The notes under the pieces: model-generated
Told to the model about the DNA's origin: nothing
Seen by the model: the letters and a program-made list of their open reading frames with translations, nothing else
The model's database searches: none
DNA from: Pseudomonadota bacterium
GTDB lineage: Bacteria > Pseudomonadota > Gammaproteobacteria > Steroidobacterales > Woeseiaceae
Direction of reading: 5' to 3'
DNA length: 61,203 nt
Assembly (NCBI GenBank): GCA_027618995.1
Contig: JAQCGO010000010.1
Span: forward strand, 1 to 61,203
Position numbers and translations under genes: made by a program
Part shown: piece by piece, positions 25,142-32,578 of the stretch
Numbering within the stretch: position 1 is the stretch's first letter
Layout: each line of letters begins with the position of its first letter

Positions 25142-26479
25142 ATGTCCAAGAACACCCGTAGCATACCCGCTCCAACCCAACTGCCGAAAGTGTCCCACGG
25201 TGTGGGCAGCTATGTTTTCGACAGCACGGGCAAACGCTACATCGACGGCTCGGGCGGTCCCGCTGTTTATTGCCTTGGGCATGCGCACCCCGAAGTCAAA
25301 GCAGCGATACGCGACCAGCTCGAGCGGATTGCGCACGGCTATCGTTATACGTTCACCAGCGACCCGCTGATTCGCCTGACGGAACTGATCCAGTCGCAAG
25401 CCGGCCCGGGATTCGAGCAGCTGCTGTACGTATCAAGCGGCTCCGAAGCCGTCGAGTCTGCGCTCAAGATCGCGCTGCAATTTCACTGGGCGCGCGGCGA
25501 CCACACACGCACGCGCTTTGTTTCGCGGCAGCGCTCCTATCACGGCAACACGCTCGGCGCGCTCGCGGTTTCGGGCTTCGCACAGCGCAGGAAACAGTTC
25601 GAGGGCAGCCTGTTTCCCTGTTCCTTCATTTCCACCGCCAACGCCTATCGACCGGCGGCGGCCGGCACCGCAGATGAATTGACCGATTTCCTCGCGGCTG
25701 AGTTCGAGCAGGAAATCCTGCGCCTTGGCGCCGATAACGTTGCTGCCTTCATTTTTGAACCCGTCGTCGGCGCAGCCGGCGGCATGCTGCCGGCACCCGA
25801 TGGCTATGCACGGAAAATGCGCGACGTCTGTAATCGCTATGGCGTGTTGATGATTGCGGACGAGGTCATGTGTGGCGCGGGTCGCTGCGGCAGCTGGCGC
25901 GCACTCGAGCAGGACCAGGTTCTGCCCGACATCATGACCATTGCCAAAGGTCTCGGCGGTGGTTACATCCCGCTAGGCGCAGTCGCGTACTCGCAGCAGA
26001 TTGCCGACACGATCATTGCCACCGATGGCGCGGTTAACACGGGCCACACGTTTACCGGCCATACCCTGGCCTGCGCGGCGGCCGCCGCGGTGCAGGACAT
26101 AGTCGTGCGTGACCAACTCGTGCAACGCGTGAAAACACACAGCGCGGCGTTGCAGAAACGACTTGTGAACAGCGTCGGTCAAATCGATGCCGTCGGCGAC
26201 ATTCGCGTACGTGGCTTTTTTGCCGGCGTTGAACTCGTCGCGGATCGTGACAACCGTCGTGCGTTCGATCTGAATTTGAAACTGACCGAGATAGTGCGCG
26301 CCCGAACCCTGCAGGAAGGACTGATCTGTTACCCGGTCAGCGGCACGATCGATGGCGCGCAGGGTGATGTTGTCATTATTGCTCCGCCCTACAACGCGAG
26401 CGATGCGGAGCTCGACGAGATCGCGGACAAGCTGAACCGTGGCCTGCAGCTCGCGCTCGCCGACATCGGTGCGGCTTAG
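25142..26479 (+). CDS. Class III (fold type I) PLP aminotransferase
   Basis: A 445-residue omega-amino-acid-type aminotransferase. Landmarks are YIDGSGGPAVYCLGHAHP, the cofactor phosphate-binding SSGSEAVESALK (about 99-110), the RSYHGNTLGA block, FEPVVGAAGG, DEVMCGAGR and the PLP lysine in TIAKGLGGGYIPLGA. Family members transfer amino groups from beta- or omega-amino acids, diamines or related compounds to a 2-oxo acid. The substrate is not readable here. The ATG at 25142 is preferred over GTG 25139. It lies 40 bp after the ABC-F gene and 9 bp before the P1 peptidase, with which it seems to form an operon. Confidence 0.85.
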   Translation: MSKNTRSIPAPTQLPKVSHGVGSYVFDSTGKRYIDGSGGPAVYCLGHAHPEVKAAIRDQLERIAHGYRYTFTSDPLIRLTELIQSQAGPGFEQLLYVSSGSEAVESALKIALQFHWARGDHTRTRFVSRQRSYHGNTLGALAVSGFAQRRKQFEGSLFPCSFISTANAYRPAAAGTADELTDFLAAEFEQEILRLGADNVAAFIFEPVVGAAGGMLPAPDGYARKMRDVCNRYGVLMIADEVMCGAGRCGSWRALEQDQVLPDIMTIAKGLGGGYIPLGAVAYSQQIADTIIATDGAVNTGHTFTGHTLACAAAAAVQDIVVRDQLVQRVKTHSAALQKRLVNSVGQIDAVGDIRVRGFFAGVELVADRDNRRAFDLNLKLTEIVRARTLQEGLICYPVSGTIDGAQGDVVIIAPPYNASDAELDEIADKLNRGLQLALADIGAA

Positions 26480-26488
26480 CAACGTACG

Positions 26489-27673
26489 ATGACTTTCGAC
26501 CGGCGACAATTCGTACAACTTGGCGCGCTATCCTTGCTGGCGCCGGCCGCCACCGCAGCCGCGACACCCGTGCTGGGCCGGCACCGTGCACGCGCACTCG
26601 GCATCACGATCGGCCACTTGCCTCCGGGCCCGTTGAATGCGATCACCGATGTCGCCGGTGTCGAGGTCGGGCACACGACGATTATTTCCGGGCACGGCAA
26701 ACTCGAGATCGGCGTTGGCCCCGTGCGTACCGGGGTTACCGCAATCTGGCCGCAGCGCAACATCGTGCACGAGTTCCTGCCTTGCGGCGTCGACGTACCG
26801 AATGGCAACGGTGAATTCAGCGGCATGCTGGCCGCGAGGAATCTCGGCATATTGAATTCGCCGATTTGCCTGACGACGACCTCCAGCGTTGGCATGGTCC
26901 ACGATGCGTTGCAAAAGCTGCAGCCAGTTGACGACCTGCCCTCGGGTACGCCGGTGGTTGGCGAAACCTGGGATGACATTCTCAACGACGGGGTCGGGCG
27001 ACACGTGCACGAGAAGCATGTACTCGAGGCATTGGCCGCCGCTCGCGGTGGCCCGGTTGCAGAAGGCTCGGTCGGCGGCGGTACGGGGATGACCTGTTAC
27101 GAGTACAAGGGCGGCATCGGTACGGCGTCGCGCGTGATCGAGCAAGGCGGATCCCGGCACACGGTCGGCGTGCTCGTGCAGGCGAATCACGGCCTTCGCT
27201 ATTTGCTGCGCATCGATGGCGTGCCGGTCGGCGCGGAGTTGAGCCGACAGAGCCCGGCCGAACCGCGTTCTGAGCTGAATTCGGCATTGATGATCATTGC
27301 GACCGACGCGCCCTTGCTAGCGCATCAGCTGCAACGCCTCGCACGGCGCGCGACACACGGGCTCGCACGTACCGGCAGCATTTCCAGTAACTCCAGCGGC
27401 GATTTCACACTCGCGTTCTCCACCGCCAACCGCATCCCGCGCGAAGCGTTTTACCGCGGCAGGGGCTACGCACTGCAATCGGTCGAGCAGTTCCATATCT
27501 TCCCGTATCTCGAAGCAGCCAGCGAAGCTGTGGAAGAAGCGATCATCAACGCGCTCTGCATGGCCGAGGACATGACGGGCATCAACGGTAACTTCGTACC
27601 CGCGCTGCCCTTGACCGAAACCCTCGAGATCCTGCGCCGGCACGGGCGGCTTAGCGGTGGCGCTAATGGCTAA
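26489..27673 (+). CDS. P1 family (DmpA/BapA) aminopeptidase, probably Tat-exported
   Basis: A 394-residue self-processing N-terminal nucleophile hydrolase of MEROPS family P1. The family releases N-terminal D-amino acids, glycine or beta-amino acids from peptides. The N-terminus DRRQFVQLGALSLLAP looks like a Tat signal. NAITDVAGVEVGHTTI and TGVTAIWP are typical of the alpha part. The autocleavage site is N264-S265 in LNSALMIIATDAPLLAHQL, making Ser265 the nucleophile, followed by a GSISSNSSGDFTLAFSTANR oxyanion region. It starts 9 bp after the aminotransferase and overlaps the next gene by 8 bp. A beta-aminopeptidase role fits the neighbours but is inference. Confidence 0.85.
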   Translation: MTFDRRQFVQLGALSLLAPAATAAATPVLGRHRARALGITIGHLPPGPLNAITDVAGVEVGHTTIISGHGKLEIGVGPVRTGVTAIWPQRNIVHEFLPCGVDVPNGNGEFSGMLAARNLGILNSPICLTTTSSVGMVHDALQKLQPVDDLPSGTPVVGETWDDILNDGVGRHVHEKHVLEALAAARGGPVAEGSVGGGTGMTCYEYKGGIGTASRVIEQGGSRHTVGVLVQANHGLRYLLRIDGVPVGAELSRQSPAEPRSELNSALMIIATDAPLLAHQLQRLARRATHGLARTGSISSNSSGDFTLAFSTANRIPREAFYRGRGYALQSVEQFHIFPYLEAASEAVEEAIINALCMAEDMTGINGNFVPALPLTETLEILRRHGRLSGGANG

Positions 27674-28331
27674 GCAGGGACTCTTCAAGGTTGTCGAACT
27701 GCCTTTCTGCCAGGCACTGCTGTTCGAACACTGGGATGCCGCGCCGGGACGGTTCTTCGCGGCGTTGCGGACACGCGGTGCTTTTACCTCGCTGCTCGGT
27801 AACGGCGTCCTTGAAGAGTTTCGCACCATATCGGGCCCGGTATTGCTCGTACCCTCGTCCGCAATCGGTGGCGTTTACGATGCCGGCCTGCGGCTGGCCG
27901 ATGCGCGCAGTCTTGATGCGGAAATCGACCAGGGCTGGACGCCATTAACGATCGGCATCGACGTCACAGCGCCTGCGCGGCCGGACAACTGGAGCGCGCA
28001 ATTCCTTGACGCGATCCAGCAGGAAAAAAGTAGCGGCGCAGCACCCTGGCAAAACACTGTGCGCGATGCGAGCGTCGCGGACTATCGCTTGCAGCGACTG
28101 CACTGCCATGTCGACGGTAAGCAGGCCGCCACGATTTTGGCCACCGATGCACCACTGTTGCCGCAGCAGCTGCAACGCCTGGCCGACCTCGGTGAGGCGC
28201 CGGTCACTATCGCCGTCGCGCTCGGCAATCGCCTGCCGCGAGTCGAGGTCAGCGAGTTGCAACAGATTGACGCCGTCTCGGAACAGCAGCTCGCTCCGTT
28301 GCTCAGCGCCGCGCGGCGCCTCACTCGATAA
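27666..28331 (+). CDS. Degenerate P1-peptidase-like protein lacking the nucleophile
   Basis: A 221-residue protein I recognise only through its resemblance to the preceding gene. AATILATDAPLLPQQLQRLA aligns with SALMIIATDAPLLAHQLQRLA of the P1 peptidase, with the Ser nucleophile replaced by Ala. Upstream, SGPVLLVPSSAIGGVYDAGLRL aligns with NSPICLTTTSSVGMVHDALQKL. Segments between are shortened and the N-terminal 80 or so residues are compressed. It has no signal peptide. The start ATG 27666 overlaps the peptidase stop (ATGGCTAA), so the two are coupled. It may be a non-catalytic partner or a decaying duplicate. Its 3' end overlaps the convergent CocE gene by 11 bp. Confidence 0.65.
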   Translation: MAKQGLFKVVELPFCQALLFEHWDAAPGRFFAALRTRGAFTSLLGNGVLEEFRTISGPVLLVPSSAIGGVYDAGLRLADARSLDAEIDQGWTPLTIGIDVTAPARPDNWSAQFLDAIQQEKSSGAAPWQNTVRDASVADYRLQRLHCHVDGKQAATILATDAPLLPQQLQRLADLGEAPVTIAVALGNRLPRVEVSELQQIDAVSEQQLAPLLSAARRLTR

Positions 28332-30066
28332 CGGGCAAGACCAGCGCCGACGGATTTTCGGTGTCGTGGTGTACCTTGATCGTTGCAGGCACCGATGCGG
28401 CGGATTCAATTTCTGACAGACCAGTTTGCAGGTTGCGCGACAGGTGCGGCGCGAACGATGCACTGACTTGCAGGCGAATGCGATGCCCAACATCGAATCG
28501 ATTTGCAGTCAGCAAACCATCAATACTCACCGCAACGATCTCACCGGGTAACAACATCGGGTTTTTTTGCCCGTCCCGGTAACTGACACGCTGCACATCG
28601 GTTCCGGGACTCATCAGGTTGATGGCGCGGCCATCCGGATAGACATCCAGCAGCCGAACCCAGAGATCAAAATCAGGACAATCACAGGAGACAAATAGCG
28701 TCGCCGTCGCGCTGCCCGCCATTGTCACAGCATGGGTCAACGCATCGGTATCAAAAATCATCAGGTCCTTGCGTTCTTCGAGCGCCTGGTAATCGTGTGG
28801 TCCGAAGACTTTGTGGGGATCCGTCACCGGAGCTGCGGGGTCCGCGTGAAAATCGGACGCGGCTTCTGCCGTCGCCGTACTGCAATCACCGAGCGTCGCT
28901 GCGTCGCCCTGCCCTCGCAGGCAAACGCGCCATAGCTCAGCTTCAGCCGGTGGCCACTGCGATGACTGCCGCCATTCATTGCTGCCCATAACGAAATAGC
29001 GCACCGCGCTTTCGCTCAACTGTTGGCTGGCCGTGCGTTTCAGATGTGTGTCGAAAAAATCCAGCACAACGTCGTCGTAATCGATCGTCGACTCCGGCCC
29101 GAAGTCGAGTTCGTCGATCCGGCTTTTGCCCATGGCTGATACCCCGTGCATCCAGGGCCCGAGAATCAGCTCGGAGCGTGCCGCTTTACCCTGGCGAGCT
29201 GCGACCAGGCCATTGTGATTCGTTACTGCGCCTTCGGGTCCGTAGGCTTCGTCGTACCAGCCACTGATATTCAGGACGGCGGCGTCGGTTCGCGCATAGC
29301 GACCGCGAATCTCGGCCCAGGACCACCATGGGTCCGTGGGGTCGTGCTCCAGCCACTCGAAATAGAACGGCGCTTCGTCACGCAGTATCGGTAAGTCGGC
29401 GAGCGGCAGGTGCGACAGCACTGCGTCTCTTTCGCGCTCCCAGGCAGCGGCAGCCTCCGCTTCACTGGAGGCGCCCGGCAAGCCGAGGCGAACGCGTGCG
29501 TCGGGCGCGATGTTGAGATAGACCCAGGGCAGCCATGACAGGTCGAACACGCCATTCATATAGACGAAATTGCCCGGCGACGAATAGGTCATGGCCGGCA
29601 CCATGGCCTTGAGGTGCGGCGGCGACTGCACGGCGGCCAGCCATTGTGCCGCGCCCGGATAGGACAGCCCGAAAGTCCCGATGTCACCGTTCGACCAGGG
29701 CTGTCGTGCCGCCCATTCAATCGTGTCGTAGCCGTCCTGCGCTTCGTTGCGATACGGGTTGAACAAGCCTTCGGACCCATAGCGCCCGCGAACATCCTGC
29801 AGCACGACGGCGTAGCCGCGTTCGACTGCGCGCAGATGCGTCTGGTAGGCATTGGCCGTATCCAGACGGTCATAAGGTGTGCGGTAGACAAGCACCGGGA
29901 AAGGGCCGCCGCAACCAGGTCGATAGACCGTTGCGCGCAGCACGACACCATCGCGCATAGCAACAGCGACGTCATCGTCGACGATAAATTCCTTGCGCTC
30001 GCAAGCGGCCAGCCACGCGACGCAGATGAAGACGACTCCCGCTGTGATGATCCGCACGAACATCAT
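28321..30066 (-). CDS. CocE/NonD family hydrolase lipoprotein
   Basis: A 581-residue alpha/beta hydrolase of the X-Pro dipeptidyl-peptidase/cocaine-esterase family. Lipobox LAAC (Cys22) suggests envelope anchoring. The nucleophile is S135 in FGLSYPGA, after the conserved DVRGRYGSEG (91-100). The C-terminal jelly-roll domain (about residues 360-575) includes the HRIRLQVSASFAPHL segment common to the family. Members hydrolyse esters or amides, including N-acyl amino compounds. It is the last gene of the BKACE operon, overlapping the upstream gene by 4 bp. The substrate is not known. Confidence 0.83.
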   Translation of the reverse strand: MMFVRIITAGVVFICVAWLAACERKEFIVDDDVAVAMRDGVVLRATVYRPGCGGPFPVLVYRTPYDRLDTANAYQTHLRAVERGYAVVLQDVRGRYGSEGLFNPYRNEAQDGYDTIEWAARQPWSNGDIGTFGLSYPGAAQWLAAVQSPPHLKAMVPAMTYSSPGNFVYMNGVFDLSWLPWVYLNIAPDARVRLGLPGASSEAEAAAAWERERDAVLSHLPLADLPILRDEAPFYFEWLEHDPTDPWWSWAEIRGRYARTDAAVLNISGWYDEAYGPEGAVTNHNGLVAARQGKAARSELILGPWMHGVSAMGKSRIDELDFGPESTIDYDDVVLDFFDTHLKRTASQQLSESAVRYFVMGSNEWRQSSQWPPAEAELWRVCLRGQGDAATLGDCSTATAEAASDFHADPAAPVTDPHKVFGPHDYQALEERKDLMIFDTDALTHAVTMAGSATATLFVSCDCPDFDLWVRLLDVYPDGRAINLMSPGTDVQRVSYRDGQKNPMLLPGEIVAVSIDGLLTANRFDVGHRIRLQVSASFAPHLSRNLQTGLSEIESAASVPATIKVHHDTENPSALVLPVIE

Positions 30067-31088
30067 TGCGCCGCCTGGAAGCCGCCCAGAAACGAGACGA
30101 GGTTAGCGCCGAGCGCGTCGCTGAGGTAACCGCCTTCCTGCACGAGCACCGTGGGCAATCCCAGCGCACCGAGCTCAGTACCGATCTGGGCAAATCCCGG
30201 CGTCGTAATGCTCATGCCGTGAAACGGATCACCCTCGTGCGCATCGAGGCCCAATGCAATCACGAGCGCCTGCGGCGAAAACGCCGCGACAATATCGAGT
30301 GCCGTGGTCAGCGTTTTCAGGTATTGCCGATCGTCCGTACCCCGCGGCAGGGGCAGATTCACATTGAAACCATCGCCGTCACCCGCGCCATGTTCATTCT
30401 TGTAACCCCAGAAGAACGGGTAGAAGCGAATCGGATCTGCATGAATCGATACCGTCAGCACATCGCTGCGCTCGTAAAAAATTCGTTGCGTACCATTGCC
30501 GTGGTGCACATCGATATCGATGATCGCGACGCGCCCGAATTTTTTCCGCAGCTGCTGTGCGGCGATCGCACTGTTGTTGATGTAGCAAAAACCACCGGCC
30601 AGGTCCTGCGACGCATGATGACCGGGTGGACGGGACAGCGCATAGCAGGCTCGTTCGCCCGCGATGACCTGCTCTGCGGCATGCGCGGCCGTCATCGCGC
30701 TCCAGCGAGCGCTGTGCCAGGTGTCGGCTGAAATCGGGCAGGAGCCGTCATAGACGTGGTAGCCAACCTGCCCTACGGCGGACTTCGGGTAGCCGTCGCT
30801 GCGGCTGATCGGATGCACGTTCGGCAAAACTTCCGCAGACGCGCCTTCGATACGTGACCAGCGCGTGTAGATATTCTGCAAGAACTGCAGATAGACCGGC
30901 GTGTGCACGGCCGCTATCACGTCATCGCCACAATCCGCAGGTGCTTCTTCGATGAGGCCTGCGCTACGCGCGGCGGCCAGTAGTTGCGTCGCACGATCGG
31001 GATGTTCAGGGTTGTCGGCGGGAGCGCCAGAGGACAAAAAATTTTTTGGATAGTGCGCAAGCTGTCCGGCAGAAAACACGACCTTCAT
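30063..31088 (-). CDS. Acetylpolyamine amidohydrolase-like deacetylase (HDAC class II family)
   Basis: A 341-residue zinc amidohydrolase that removes acetyl groups from amines. All catalytic positions are present and spaced as in Mycoplana acetylpolyamine amidohydrolase: H157-H158 in RPPGHHA, zinc ligands D193, H195 and D282, and Y321 in EGGY. The N-terminal MKVVFSAGQLAHYPKN and GQVGYHVYDGSCPIS also fit the polyamine-deacetylase subgroup rather than acetoin-utilisation proteins. It is cytosolic. It overlaps the SSAT-like acetyltransferase upstream and the CocE gene downstream by 4 bp each. An acetylase and a deacetylase for amines in one transcript is notable. Confidence 0.85.
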   Translation of the reverse strand: MKVVFSAGQLAHYPKNFLSSGAPADNPEHPDRATQLLAAARSAGLIEEAPADCGDDVIAAVHTPVYLQFLQNIYTRWSRIEGASAEVLPNVHPISRSDGYPKSAVGQVGYHVYDGSCPISADTWHSARWSAMTAAHAAEQVIAGERACYALSRPPGHHASQDLAGGFCYINNSAIAAQQLRKKFGRVAIIDIDVHHGNGTQRIFYERSDVLTVSIHADPIRFYPFFWGYKNEHGAGDGDGFNVNLPLPRGTDDRQYLKTLTTALDIVAAFSPQALVIALGLDAHEGDPFHGMSITTPGFAQIGTELGALGLPTVLVQEGGYLSDALGANLVSFLGGFQAAQ

Positions 31089-31579
31089 AAGTCGTCCACC
31101 AGTTTCCGGAACGACTTGCCCGTCGCCGCGTAAATCAGTTCATCGTCGCGCAATTTCAGGCCAGCGCTCAGGTAAAACGCGCGCGCATTCGCGTTTTCGG
31201 GCTCCACTGACAGGCGCAAATGATTTGCGCCCCGAGCCTTGCCCCATCTGGCGGCTGCACGCAGCAGTCTCTTGCCTAGCCCGGTACCGCGCGCGTTCGC
31301 CGCAACATAGATGTCCTGCACGTAAACACCCGGCGAGCCGCGCCAGGTCGAGAAGTTCAAGAACACGATCGCGAGGCCGACCGGCTCGCCATTCCTGTCG
31401 GCGATGAATGCGTGTATCGCCGGCGGGTCGCCGGTCAACGCGGCTGCAATGTCCTTCACGCTGTTCTTGATTTTCTTTTGCGCATCGGTCGCCATCGCGA
31501 GCTGCAACAACATCGCGTGCACGACGGCGGCATCTGCAAGCACGGCAGGCCGAATCGCGATATCGCCGGCGTTGTTCAA
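31085..31579 (-). CDS. GNAT N-acetyltransferase, SSAT/thialysine acetyltransferase-like
   Basis: A 164-residue acetyl-CoA-dependent acetyltransferase. The core FSTWRGSPGVYVQDIYVAAN followed by ARGTGLGKRLLRAAA (acetyl-CoA pyrophosphate loop) matches spermidine/spermine N1-acetyltransferase-like proteins, whose F-STW-G--G-YLEDLYV motif is distinctive. The C-terminal NARAFYLSAGL is the usual GNAT end. Substrates of the subgroup include polyamines, thialysine and other primary amines. Choice among them is not possible from sequence. It overlaps both neighbours by 4 bp. Confidence 0.8.
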   Translation of the reverse strand: MNNAGDIAIRPAVLADAAVVHAMLLQLAMATDAQKKIKNSVKDIAAALTGDPPAIHAFIADRNGEPVGLAIVFLNFSTWRGSPGVYVQDIYVAANARGTGLGKRLLRAAARWGKARGANHLRLSVEPENANARAFYLSAGLKLRDDELIYAATGKSFRKLVDDL

Positions 31580-32505
31580 AATGCGACCTTGTCGGCGCCC
31601 TTGAGATGCAACATGGCACGCGCTTCTGCCGGTGTCGCAATCTCATGCCCCAACTCCTCGAGGATGCGTCGGATCTTCTGGACCTGCTCCGCATTGCTGC
31701 TGGCGAGGGTGTTTTTCGCGATCAGCAGGCTGTCTTCGAGTCCGACGCGCACATTGCCGCCCAGGATTGCGCCCATGGTTGCCAGCGGTATCTGCATGCG
31801 CCCGGCCGACAGCACCGAAAACCGGTAGTCGTCGCCGAGCAGGCGATCGGCCGTGGCCTTCATGTGCATCAGGCTTTCCGGCGAGGCGTCGATGCCGCCG
31901 AGTACACCAAGCACGAATTGCACGAACAATGGTTTCTTTATCAGGCCCTCACGCAGGTAGAACGCGAGTGTCTGGATGTGACCGACGTCGTAACACTCGA
32001 ACTCGAAGCGCGTGCCACAGCCATCACCCAGCGTTTTGAAGATCTGCTCGATGTTGGCGAAGGTATTCTGGAACACGACTTCACGGGTCGCGTCGAGCAG
32101 CTTCGGTTCCCAGTCGAACCGCCATTTTGCATGCCGTTTTTTCATCGGGAACAGGCCGAAGTTCATCGAGCCCATGTTCAGCGACGCCATCTCGGGTTCT
32201 GCCAGGATCGGTGCGGCGAGCCGTTGCTCGAGGGTCATCAGTGAGCTGCCGCCGGTCGTGATATTGATGACGGCATCGCAACGTCGTTTGATCTCGGGCA
32301 GGAACTGCATGAACACGGCCGGATCTGCGGTCGGTTGCCCGGTCGCGGGGTCACGTCCATGCAGGTGCAGTATGGATGCGCCCGCCGCCGCCGCGGCAAC
32401 GGCCTGGTCAGCAATTTCCCGTGGCGTTATCGGCAGGTGCGGACTCATCGTCGGCGTATGAATCGACCCAGTGACCGCGCAGGTAATGATGATTTTATTC
32501 GCCAT
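31576..32505 (-). CDS. BKACE family beta-keto acid cleavage enzyme (Kce-like)
   Basis: A 309-residue zinc enzyme of the former DUF849 family. Members condense a beta-keto acid with acetyl-CoA and cleave it to a new acyl-CoA plus acetoacetate; the founding Kce acts on 3-keto-5-aminohexanoate in lysine fermentation. The N-terminus IIITCAVTGSIHTPTMSPHL and the zinc pair H47-x-H49 in ILHLHGRDP are diagnostic, as is MTLEQRLAAP. The start at 32505 follows AGAGAGG; a longer frame to 32697 lacks support. It is the first gene of a four-gene operon joined by 4 bp overlaps. Substrate class within BKACE cannot be read by eye. Confidence 0.9.
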   Translation of the reverse strand: MANKIIITCAVTGSIHTPTMSPHLPITPREIADQAVAAAAAGASILHLHGRDPATGQPTADPAVFMQFLPEIKRRCDAVINITTGGSSLMTLEQRLAAPILAEPEMASLNMGSMNFGLFPMKKRHAKWRFDWEPKLLDATREVVFQNTFANIEQIFKTLGDGCGTRFEFECYDVGHIQTLAFYLREGLIKKPLFVQFVLGVLGGIDASPESLMHMKATADRLLGDDYRFSVLSAGRMQIPLATMGAILGGNVRVGLEDSLLIAKNTLASSNAEQVQKIRRILEELGHEIATPAEARAMLHLKGADKVAF

Positions 32506-32578
32506 GAATCCTCTCTGTGCCGCAATTTTGACGCCTGAGTTAGCGTAAAGTACAGCAAAGACTCGCGGGGGACGCACT

